Shown: piece after piece, positions 1 through 5,660 of the stretch
Position numbering within the stretch: the stretch's first letter is position 1
Layout of the letters: each line of letters starts with the position of its first letter
DNA from: Ignavibacteriales bacterium
Lineage (GTDB): Bacteria > Bacteroidota > Ignavibacteria > T3Sed10-11
Direction: 5' to 3'
Assembly (NCBI GenBank): GCA_003560935.1
Contig: PWJF01000463.1
Coordinates: forward strand, 1 to 6,820
DNA: 6,820 nt
Position numbers and translations under genes: made by a program
The notes under the pieces: model-generated
Told to the model about the DNA's origin: nothing
Database searches by the model: none
What the model saw: only the letters and a program-made list of their open reading frames with translations

Positions 1-710
1 CCGGATGATGCTTCTGTCAAAACAGCTACTCTATCGTTGTGATGAAGTTGTAATGTTGAGAGTGTTTTCCCCAGAAGCATCATCCGGTTAACCGGCCCGC
101 GCTCGTACACTTCCCGGTAAATCATAGAAGGATCGACATTGTACTTCAGCAATTCTGCAGTCATGAGATGGGTGTTGCGGTTTGTTTTCGGGAACCGGTA
201 CGACCCGGTGTCTGTCATGATCGCGGTATATAGTGCAGCGGCAATGCTGTCGGTTAGTGTATTCTTCATTGCCTCATTAAGCAGTTTGAATACGATTTCG
301 CCAGTAGCTGCCGCATCTTCATCGACTATATAATGATTAGCAAACTCATCTTTATCGAGATGGTGATCGATGACGATTTTCACCGCACGGGGGTTGCGCA
401 CGGCGTTTTCCATATCCCCGAGGCGTGAAGGAACATTTGTGTCGAGGACCACAATGCAATCGGCTTCGGTAATAATACTATTGTGATCATTCGGGTTGAA
501 TATTTCGATCATCTTATCACCCGGGTCGAGAAATTGATAATGTCGGGGAGTAGAGCTCTGATTGATGCATCGAACCGTTTTCCCGATAGATACAAGATAC
601 TCACGAAGCGCAAGCTGTGATCCTAAACCGTCACCGTCGGGATTAATATGCGTCGTTAAAATATACGATGTGTATTTAGAGAATAACGGTAGAAATGTAC
701 CGACATTCAT
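1..710 (-). CDS. nrnA: DHH-family phosphoesterase, NrnA-type oligoribonuclease/pAp phosphatase (3' partial)
   Basis: I translated the minus strand from the ATG at 710 to the window edge: about 236 codons, open at the end. The DHH-domain motifs appear in order: T-H-x-N-P-D-G-D-G at residues 20-28 (motif I; Gly28 where Ala is usual), V-V-L-D at 87-90, the name-giving D-H-H at 115-117, and T-D-T-G-S-Y-R-F at 166-173. These Asp and His residues bind the catalytic Mn2+ ions. In the family, NrnA degrades 2-5 nt RNAs to mononucleotides and dephosphorylates 3'-phosphoadenosine 5'-phosphate in the cytoplasm. The usual length is about 310-340 residues, so roughly the last quarter, including the substrate-binding DHHA1 domain, lies outside. 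The start is supported by GAGAGG at 716-721, five bases upstream. It lies just after the korB terminator. The last five or six residues may not be genuine, because bases 1-16 are an inverted copy of 72-87. The family call is secure; NrnA rather than another DHH/DHHA1 hydrolase is likely. Confidence 0.9.
   Translation of the reverse strand, partial: MNVGTFLPLFSKYTSYILTTHINPDGDGLGSQLALREYLVSIGKTVRCINQSSTPRHYQFLDPGDKMIEIFNPNDHNSIITEADCIVVLDTNVPSRLGDMENAVRNPRAVKIVIDHHLDKDEFANHYIVDEDAAATGEIVFKLLNEAMKNTLTDSIAAALYTAIMTDTGSYRFPKTNRNTHLMTAELLKYNVDPSMIYREVYERGPVNRMMLLGKTLSTLQLHHNDRVAVLTEASS
72..87. repeat. Inner arm of a 16-bp perfect inverted repeat (other arm at 1-16)
   Basis: Bases 72-87 (CAGAAGCATCATCCGG on the + strand) are the exact reverse complement of bases 1-16, with 55 bases between. 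Beyond the 16 bp, a further AAAAC/GTTTT match follows after a 2-3 base mismatch. This arm encodes the conserved M-M-L-L-G segment of nrnA, so it looks authentic; the arm at the window edge is the suspect one. The 12-bp palindrome CCGGTTAACCGG at 84-95 overlaps it. Confidence 0.8.
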
Positions 711-732
711 TATATCCTCTCCCGGTTATCTG

Positions 733-768
733 AATAAAGAAACTGCTTCCCGTGACGAGGAAGCAGTT
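733..768 (-). terminator. Rho-independent terminator of korAB
   Basis: On the minus strand AACTGCTTCC pairs perfectly with GGAAGCAGTT (10 bp; + strand arms 759-768 and 741-750) around an 8-base loop. It is followed directly by the T-rich run TCTTTATT (740-733). It starts 36 bp after the korB stop codon, as expected for the end of the kor transcript. It is not symmetric in function, since no T-run follows on the + strand. It ends 22 bp before the nrnA start codon. Confidence 0.85.
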
Positions 769-804
769 GTGGAATGATGTTCATTGTATAAGCATCGATA
801 AATG

Positions 805-1839
805 TTATTCGACGACCCAGGTTTCTCCTTCATTGAAGAGCTTGTCCAGGTCACCTTCGCCTCGTTTCTCGATGGCTTTATTTATCTGTTTTTGCATTTC
901 GGTGTCGTACGTCGGTTTGTATGTTTTCCGGAATATACCGACCGGTGTCGGCAAATCCGGATCATACGTCATGCGTGATAATATAAATGCAAGCACATCG
1001 TCATTTTTATTCTCATCATGGACAAGCAGATCATCTTTTGAAAATTCACTGTTCTCAATGCTGACGATTTTCGGGGTGAAGCCGTCAAGCCGGATGCCTT
1101 TATCATTATTTGCACCGAAAATTAACGGTTTATTGTGTTCAAGCACGACAACGTTTTCTTCTTTTTGCCCTTTCTCAGTCAGATGGAAGAACGCACCGTC
1201 GTTAAACACGTTGCAATTCTGATATATTTCTATAAATGCCGTTCCGGTATGTTCGGCCGCAGCTCGTATTATTGTCTGCAAGTGCTTCGGATCGCGATCC
1301 AATGATCTCGCTACGAACGTACATTCGGCACCGAGTGCGAGTGCAACAGGATTAAAAGGATGATCAATCGAGCCCCAGGGAGTCGACTTTGTGATTTTTC
1401 CGAACTCCGAAGTGGGAGAGTATTGTCCCTTTGTTAAACCATATATCTGGTTATTGAAGAGAAGGACTTTAATATCGATGTTTCTTCTGCATGCATGGAT
1501 AAAATGATTACCACCGATACTGAGCAGGTCGCCGTCACCGGTTGCAACCCAGACGGAAAGATCGGGACGCGCCATTTTCAAGCCGCTCGCGATGATTGGT
1601 GCACGCCCGTGGATGCCGTGCAAACCAAATGTCTCCATATAGTAGGGGAATCGCGATGAGCAGCCGATACCCGAAACCCAGACTATGTCCTTTTTCTCGA
1701 CGCCGATGTCGGGGAAGACACGCTGTGTCTGTGCGAGGATCGAGTAATCGCCGCAACCCGGGCACCATCTAACGTCCTGATCGGATTGAAAATCCTTTGC
1801 GGTATATTTTTTCGGTTCTTGTACTGCTGTGTCAGCCAT
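805..1839 (-). CDS. korB: 2-oxoacid:ferredoxin oxidoreductase, beta subunit (KorB-type)
   Basis: Thiamine-diphosphate subunit of a 2-oxoacid:ferredoxin oxidoreductase, most like the 2-oxoglutarate enzyme, which interconverts 2-oxoglutarate + CoA with succinyl-CoA + CO2 and reduced ferredoxin. It is 344 residues from the start chosen here. Visible motifs (numbered from this start): W-C-P-G-C-G at 25-30, G-I-G-C-S-S-R at 57-63, the ThDP/Mg2+ motif G-D-G-D at 101-104 closed by N-N at 129-130, Y-G-L-T-K-G-Q at 133-139, and N-C-N-V-F-N-D at 208-214. Cysteines 26, 29, 60 and 209 match the spacing of the four [4Fe-4S] ligands known in archaeal OFOR beta subunits. An in-frame ATG two codons upstream (1845) overlaps the korA stop as ATGA. 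I prefer 1839 because GAGG at 1846-1849 sits 6 bases before it, whereas it abuts the upstream ATG. It pairs with korA just upstream. Family is certain; 2-oxoglutarate rather than another 2-oxoacid as substrate is likely but unproven. Confidence 0.95.
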   Translation of the reverse strand: MADTAVQEPKKYTAKDFQSDQDVRWCPGCGDYSILAQTQRVFPDIGVEKKDIVWVSGIGCSSRFPYYMETFGLHGIHGRAPIIASGLKMARPDLSVWVATGDGDLLSIGGNHFIHACRRNIDIKVLLFNNQIYGLTKGQYSPTSEFGKITKSTPWGSIDHPFNPVALALGAECTFVARSLDRDPKHLQTIIRAAAEHTGTAFIEIYQNCNVFNDGAFFHLTEKGQKEENVVVLEHNKPLIFGANNDKGIRLDGFTPKIVSIENSEFSKDDLLVHDENKNDDVLAFILSRMTYDPDLPTPVGIFRKTYKPTYDTEMQKQINKAIEKRGEGDLDKLFNEGETWVVE

Positions 1840-1841
1840 GG

Positions 1842-3695
1842 TCATCCTCGTAATAATTCATCAATTTTGTTTTCGAGTTCAGCTGTTTTAAACGGAAGTC
1901 CCTGCACTTTATTATATCCGACTGCTGGAACAAGATATTTCGATCTGAGTAATGAAGAAAGCTGGCCTTTGTTCAATTCCGGAACGAGAATCTTTTTAAA
2001 GTTATACAGTATCTCGCCGAGATTCTTCGGAAACGGATTGAGATATCGCAAATGTACGTGCGATACCGATTTACCTTTTGTACGTGACCGTTCTACTGCG
2101 GATGTAATAGCACCATGTGTACTTCCCCAACCGACAATGAGAAGATCGCCTTCTTTATCGCCGTCGACGGCAGCATCCGGGATATCGTTTGCGATTCGCT
2201 CGATTTTCTCTGCCCGATAATTTACCATTATCTGATGATTCTCGGGCTCGTAGTTTATATTACCGGTCTTATCCTGTTTTTCCAGTCCTCCAACGCGGTG
2301 TTCCAATCCGGATGTTCCGGGAATTGCCCACGGTCGTGCGAGAGTTTTTTTGTCGCGCGAGTAAGGCAGAAAGTTTTCCTGATCGGTGTGAAATGTAACA
2401 TCGAGCTTTTCAAGATCGCTGGCTTTGGGTATATTCCAGGGTTCTGAACCGTTAGCAATGTAACCGTCGGAGAGCAATATAACCGGCGTCATATACTTGA
2501 TCGCAACCCGGACTGCTTCATAAGCCATAGTAAAACAATCGCTTGGCGTTGCAGCCGCGAGCACACACAGCGGCGCTTCGGAATTTCGCCCGAACATTGC
2601 CTGAAAGAGATCCGCTTGCTCGGTTTTTGTCGGTAATCCGGTGCTGGGCCCGCCGCGCTGAATATCTGCTATTACAAGCGGCAATTCCAACATAACTGCT
2701 AATCCGATCGCTTCCATTTTAAGCGCCATACCCGGACCGCTGGTTGCGGTTACACCGAGTGCGCCTCCATACGCCGCTCCGATGGCTGCGGAAATAGCGG
2801 CTATTTCGTCTTCAGCCTGAAATGTTTTAACCTTGAAATTTTTATGTCGGGAAAGCTCGTGTAATACATCGCTTGCCGGCGTGATTGGATATGCACCGAG
2901 ATACATTTCAAGTCCTGATTTTTGTGCCGCGGCTACAAGACCGAGTGCAAGCGCCGCATTACCGGTGATATTGCGATAGGTTCCCGGCTTTAATTTCGCC
3001 GGCCGGACTTCATAACGTGTCGTGAATATTTCAGTGATATCGCCATAATGCAAGCCCGCTTTGAGCGCCCGGGTATTCGCCTCGATGAGTTCAGGTTTAT
3101 TTTTAAATTTATCTTTGATCCAACTCAGTGTCGGCTCAACGGGACGATTATACATCCAGTACATTAATCCTAAGGCAAAGAAGTTCTTACAGCGGTCGAC
3201 CACTTTCGAGCCGAGATTGAGATCCTCGAGTGCGTTTGCGGTTAGTTTGCTGATATCTACTTTGTGTATTTGATAATTACTCAATGATCCATCATCGAGC
3301 GGGTTCTTATCATATCCGGCAAGTTTTAAGTTTTTGGGTGTGAAGCCCTGGTTATTAACTATTATCGTTCCACCGTCGCGGAGATGTTTCAGGTTCACAC
3401 GTAAAGCGGCGGGATTCATCGCGACGAGGACATCGCTGATATCGCCCGGCGTATGAATTTTACGGCTGCCGAAATGTATCTGAAAACCACTTACGCCGTA
3501 GGTTGTACCGGCAGGTGCTCGAATCTCGGCAGGGAAGTCGGGAAACGTATTAAGGTCGTTGCCTGCTATTGCCGATGATGTTGTGAACTGACTACCGGTA
3601 AGTTGCATACCATCACCTGAATCTCCGGCGAAGTGGATGACAACTTCTTCAATTGTCTCGGTTTTTTTGTGTTGATTTGCTTTATTGGTTTCCAT
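1842..3695 (-). CDS. korA: 2-oxoacid:acceptor oxidoreductase, alpha subunit with fused gamma domain (KorA-type)
   Basis: A 617-residue protein, the usual size of gamma-alpha fused KorA proteins. Residues about 17-215 are the gamma domain (pyruvate ferredoxin/flavodoxin oxidoreductase gamma fold), with G-D-S-G-D-G-M at 24-30. Residues about 245-420 are the alpha N-terminal domain: Y-P-I-T-P at 269-273 (2-oxoacid and CoA site of the family), Q-A-E-D-E at 293-297, T-S-G-P-G at 318-322 and R-G-G-P-S-T-G-L-P at 347-355. The C-terminal transketolase-like domain runs from about 515, with V-G-W-G-S at 521-525, L-R-Y-L-N-P-F-P at 549-556 and P-E-L-N-K-G-Q-L at 572-579. With KorB it forms the catalytic unit; the fusion explains why no separate gamma gene is present. 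No ferredoxin-like delta subunit is seen either. The start is bounded by an in-frame TGA four codons upstream; no strong Shine-Dalgarno is visible. It lies 78 bp after rplI, so it could be co-transcribed with the ribosomal cluster or have its own promoter. Substrate specificity is inferred from overall resemblance. Confidence 0.95.
   Translation of the reverse strand: METNKANQHKKTETIEEVVIHFAGDSGDGMQLTGSQFTTSSAIAGNDLNTFPDFPAEIRAPAGTTYGVSGFQIHFGSRKIHTPGDISDVLVAMNPAALRVNLKHLRDGGTIIVNNQGFTPKNLKLAGYDKNPLDDGSLSNYQIHKVDISKLTANALEDLNLGSKVVDRCKNFFALGLMYWMYNRPVEPTLSWIKDKFKNKPELIEANTRALKAGLHYGDITEIFTTRYEVRPAKLKPGTYRNITGNAALALGLVAAAQKSGLEMYLGAYPITPASDVLHELSRHKNFKVKTFQAEDEIAAISAAIGAAYGGALGVTATSGPGMALKMEAIGLAVMLELPLVIADIQRGGPSTGLPTKTEQADLFQAMFGRNSEAPLCVLAAATPSDCFTMAYEAVRVAIKYMTPVILLSDGYIANGSEPWNIPKASDLEKLDVTFHTDQENFLPYSRDKKTLARPWAIPGTSGLEHRVGGLEKQDKTGNINYEPENHQIMVNYRAEKIERIANDIPDAAVDGDKEGDLLIVGWGSTHGAITSAVERSRTKGKSVSHVHLRYLNPFPKNLGEILYNFKKILVPELNKGQLSSLLRSKYLVPAVGYNKVQGLPFKTAELENKIDELLRG
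1846..1849 (-). promoter_or_regulatory. Ribosome binding site deciding the korB start
   Basis: GAGG on the minus strand lies inside the last codons of korA, with a 6-base spacer to the ATG at 1839 and no spacer to the ATG at 1845. Because the korA TGA (1842-1844) falls between the site and the preferred start, translation of korB is probably coupled to termination on korA, giving matched subunit amounts. Confidence 0.6.
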
Positions 3696-3761
3696 TCGTA
3701 GTCAATATAAATTATGATACAGAATCGGTTTATCTTATTGGTAAAACAATCAGTCCGGGCT

Positions 3762-3785
3762 AAAAGTTCGAAACTATTCCCGAAC
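3762..3785 (-). terminator. Possible weak terminator overlapping the end of rplI
   Basis: On the minus strand GTTCGGGA and TTTCGAAC (3766-3785) can pair as an 8-bp stem with two G-U pairs around an ATAG loop, followed by TTTT (3765-3762). The stem covers the rplI stop codon. The short T-run and the G-U pairs make it weak. It might only partly separate rplI from korA. Confidence 0.25.
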
Positions 3786-4217
3786 GGTCCATACCTTGAC
3801 TTTTGCTTCGGTTTCTTTATGAAGTTTTATCTCAACCGTATAAATGCCGAGCGCTTTAATCGGTTCGGGAATGGTGATCGTCTTACGGTCGATATCGAAT
3901 CCCTTTTCCTTGAGAGTGTCTGCAATCATCTGTGTAGTTACCGAGCCGAACAATTTTCCGTCTTCACCCACTTTCATCTGAATAGTAAGTGAGACTTTTT
4001 CAAGTTCTTCGCGCTGCTTCTCGGCATTGATTTTTTCTTTCTCAATTTTCCGTTCGAGCTGTTGTTTTTGAGCTTCAAGCTGGTTGAGGTTCTTTGTACT
4101 CGCTTCGAATGCAAGTTTCCTCGGGAGCAGGAAGTTGCGCGCATACCCGTCTTTTACCTCAACCACATCGCCGATCTCGCCGAGGTTGTCGAGGTTTTCA
4201 CGTAAAATTACTTTCAT
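3774..4217 (-). CDS. rplI: 50S ribosomal protein L9
   Basis: 147 residues, the normal length for L9, which binds 23S rRNA at the base of the L1 stalk. The N-terminal domain carries the family signature G-x2-G-x4-V-x2-G-Y-x2-N-F-L at residues 13-30, then L-P-R-K. Residues about 41-75 form the long, charged connecting helix rich in Lys, Glu and Gln. The C-terminal domain has G-K-L-F-G-S-V-T at 87-94 and ends with V-E-I-K-L-H at 128-133. The start ATG follows GGAG with a 10-base spacer. It is the last gene of the rpsF-ssb-rpsR-rplI cluster, 33 bp after rpsR, and nothing in it looks damaged. Confidence 0.97.
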   Translation of the reverse strand: MKVILRENLDNLGEIGDVVEVKDGYARNFLLPRKLAFEASTKNLNQLEAQKQQLERKIEKEKINAEKQREELEKVSLTIQMKVGEDGKLFGSVTTQMIADTLKEKGFDIDRKTITIPEPIKALGIYTVEIKLHKETEAKVKVWTVRE

Positions 4218-4250
4218 GTGGTTTTCACTCCATTGAAATATATTTTATGA

Positions 4251-4517
4251 TTATCGAATTGCATCGGACATAAACGGCAGAAGTGCAAGATGCCGTGCGC
4301 GTTTGATAGCCGCGACAAGTTCGCGTTGGTGTTTTGCACACGTTCCCGTGACGCGCTTTGGAATAATCTTGCCTTCTTCGGTTATGAATCGTTGCAATTT
4401 TTTTTCGTCCTTGTAGTCAATGTAGATCTCTTTATTATCGCAGAATCTACACGATCTCCGGCGCTTGATGGTCTGCTGCGCCTGCTGCGGACGTCTTCGT
4501 TGATGTTGTACCCTCAT
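4251..4517 (-). CDS. rpsR: 30S ribosomal protein S18 (cysteine-containing form)
   Basis: 88 residues, typical of S18, which binds the 30S platform as a heterodimer with S6. A basic, Gln/Arg-rich N-terminus (residues 1-22) is followed by C-R-F-C at 23-26, I-D-Y-K-D at 33-37, the conserved [10 protein letters not shown] at 51-60, H-Q-R at 63-65 and [12 protein letters not shown] at 70-81. Cys23, Cys26, Cys60 and His63 could bind zinc, so this is the C+ form of S18 rather than the cysteine-less form. The start ATG has only a weak AAGG, 11 bases upstream. It is 33 bp from ssb and 33 bp from rplI. Confidence 0.97.
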   Translation of the reverse strand: MRVQHQRRRPQQAQQTIKRRRSCRFCDNKEIYIDYKDEKKLQRFITEEGKIIPKRVTGTCAKHQRELVAAIKRARHLALLPFMSDAIR

Positions 4518-4550
4518 GATATATATTACCTTTGATGAATGTGGTTTTGT

Positions 4551-5099
4551 TTATGAATTCGAAGAATCGCGCCGTATCTGCTCAGACTCTTCGCTTGAAA
4601 TAATTTTTTTATATTGATCATCCTCAAACGAATCCGGTTTCTGTGGTTCGTTGGAAGGCGACGGTGATTCTTCTCCGGTTGTTTGTTCCGGTTTACCGCT
4701 GTGTTCATCTTTTATAGATGTCTCTTTACCGGCAATGTTTTGTTGTTGCGCGCCCGGTCTGTTAAGGAACTGAATGCGTCGCGCCTTAATTTCAACTACG
4801 CGGTACGTTTTACCCTCGTCGGTTTTCCAGTTCCGACTTTGCAGTTCACCTTCTATCAATACTGCACTTCCTTTTTTCAGCCGATTATTACAGCTCTCGG
4901 CGAGCTTATTGCGGGCGATAACACCGACAAAAGAAACATCCTCCTGTAATTCGTCGTTTCTGTCCCGGTATCGTCTGTTGGATGCGACCGTAAAGTTTAC
5001 GATTGCGTAGCCGCTTTGTGTCGTCCGATATACGGGATCGCGAGTCAGATTACCCGCAAGAATTACATTGTTGATCTCGGGCATTTTGAAGTCAGCCAT
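4551..5099 (-). CDS. ssb: Single-stranded DNA-binding protein, without the canonical C-terminal tip
   Basis: 182 residues. The OB-fold spans about 8-113 and shows the SSB pattern: N-x-V-I-L-A-G-N-L-T-R-D-P at 10-22, V-N-F-T-V-A-S-N at 34-41, K-L-A-E at 65-68, L-K-K-G-S-A-V at 74-80, I-E-G-E-L-Q-S-R-N-W at 82-91 and I-Q-F-L at 109-112. Residues 114-182 are a low-complexity, hydrophilic linker, as usual. SSB coats single-stranded DNA in replication and repair and recruits partners through an acidic tip (DDDIPF in E. coli). Here no such tip ends the protein: an acidic F-E-D-D-Q-Y at 158-163 is followed by about 19 more residues ending R-R-D-S-S-N-S. The start is backed by GGGAGGT (5105-5111), 5 bases upstream. 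The position between rpsF and rpsR is classical. Confidence 0.95.
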   Translation of the reverse strand: MADFKMPEINNVILAGNLTRDPVYRTTQSGYAIVNFTVASNRRYRDRNDELQEDVSFVGVIARNKLAESCNNRLKKGSAVLIEGELQSRNWKTDEGKTYRVVEIKARRIQFLNRPGAQQQNIAGKETSIKDEHSGKPEQTTGEESPSPSNEPQKPDSFEDDQYKKIISSEESEQIRRDSSNS

Positions 5100-5104
5100 G
5101 TCGT

Positions 5105-5111
5105 ACCTCCC
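5105..5111 (-). promoter_or_regulatory. Strong ribosome binding site of ssb
   Basis: GGGAGGT on the minus strand lies 5 bases before the ssb ATG and is the best-spaced Shine-Dalgarno in the window. It sits in the 76-bp rpsF-ssb gap, the longest within the ribosomal cluster; I see no hairpin or convincing promoter in the rest of that gap. Confidence 0.8.
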
Positions 5112-5175
5112 TTTATTTTATTGTTGTTTGATTTACGGGTCGGGATCAGGCGCTGACTTTAAAATGTATGTTCCC

Positions 5176-5616
5176 TCAGGGTTTTTCGGGTTTAAAATCC
5201 GGTGATAATGGTTCCTCGTCATCATCATCCGGTTCAAGAATTTTGATATCTTCAATTTCATCTTGCTCTTCGGGTTCACGCGGTTTCAATTTTTGCTGCT
5301 CCTTTGCATCGATCATTTTCTGATCGAGACGGATTGTCAGATACCGCATTATGTTTTCATCATACTCAAAATTTCGTTCGAGGTCAACAATCATGCTGCC
5401 GTCTGCCTCGAACTCCATATGAGCATAATATCCGTTATTTCGTTTATTGATCGGATAGGAGAGACGTTTTCTCCCCCAACGCTCAACCGATTTAACGGAG
5501 CCGCCGCTCTTAGTGATCATCTCCTCCACACTTTTAACGATATTCTCAATCTGATGTTCCTCAAGGGTCGGATTGATGATCACGGTTGTTTCATACGTTT
5601 TTATTTTACGATCCAC
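5176..5616 (-). CDS. rpsF: 30S ribosomal protein S6
   Basis: 146 residues. The S6 domain spans about 6-101: Y-E-T-T-V-I-I-N-P at 8-16, W-G-R-K-R-L-S-Y-P-I at 47-56, and N-x-x-Y-Y-A-H-M-E-F at 60-69. Residues about 104-146 form a charged tail with an acidic run (E-P-D-D-D-D-E-E) and a Pro-rich end, longer than in many S6 proteins. S6 pairs with S18, encoded two genes downstream. The start codon is GTG; no other start fits in frame upstream, and the next Met would remove conserved sequence. Its Shine-Dalgarno (GGAGGTGA) is unusually far, 13 bases from the GTG, and can fold into a hairpin. It lies 44 bp after hppA. Confidence 0.96.
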   Translation of the reverse strand: MDRKIKTYETTVIINPTLEEHQIENIVKSVEEMITKSGGSVKSVERWGRKRLSYPINKRNNGYYAHMEFEADGSMIVDLERNFEYDENIMRYLTIRLDQKMIDAKEQQKLKPREPEEQDEIEDIKILEPDDDDEEPLSPDFKPEKP

Positions 5617-5623
5617 AGCTATT

Positions 5624-5645
5624 CTATCACCTCCATTGTGTATAG
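5624..5645 (-). promoter_or_regulatory. rpsF Shine-Dalgarno (5627-5634) within a small hairpin
   Basis: On the minus strand CTAT-a-CAC pairs with GTGATAG (7 bp, one bulged A) around the loop AATGGAG, so GGAG is in the loop and GTGA in the stem. The GTG start codon lies 8 bases past the hairpin. Such a fold could expose or hide the ribosome binding site and suggests translational control, but with four A-U pairs in the stem it may be too weak. Confidence 0.35.
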
Positions 5646-5660
5646 TTATTATTAAAAATT

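Noticed and set aside
752..1222. 156-codon open frame on the + strand
   Set aside because: It lies wholly antisense to the end of korB and the terminator, has no recognisable family, and is Ser/Phe-rich as expected for the complement of a real gene.
1786..2447. Overlapping + strand frames of 144, 110 and 69 codons
   Set aside because: All are antisense to the C-terminal part of korA and show no domain or convincing ribosome binding site.
3696..3773. Promoter for korA
   Set aside because: The gap is AT-rich and contains CATAAT near the gene, but I could not find a -35 box at a proper distance or a clear alternative sigma motif, so no position is claimed.
4526..4610. Frameshift in ssb hiding a normal acidic tip
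   Set aside because: I read both other frames beyond the A7 run; one stops after a few residues and the other gives a basic tail, and neither contains a DDxPF-like end.
5263..5655. 130-codon open frame on the + strand
   Set aside because: It is antisense to rpsF, which is certain, and has no supporting motif.
5617..5660. Promoter for the rpsF cluster
   Set aside because: TAATAA and TATACA resemble -10 boxes, but the upstream hexamers at suitable spacing match poorly.
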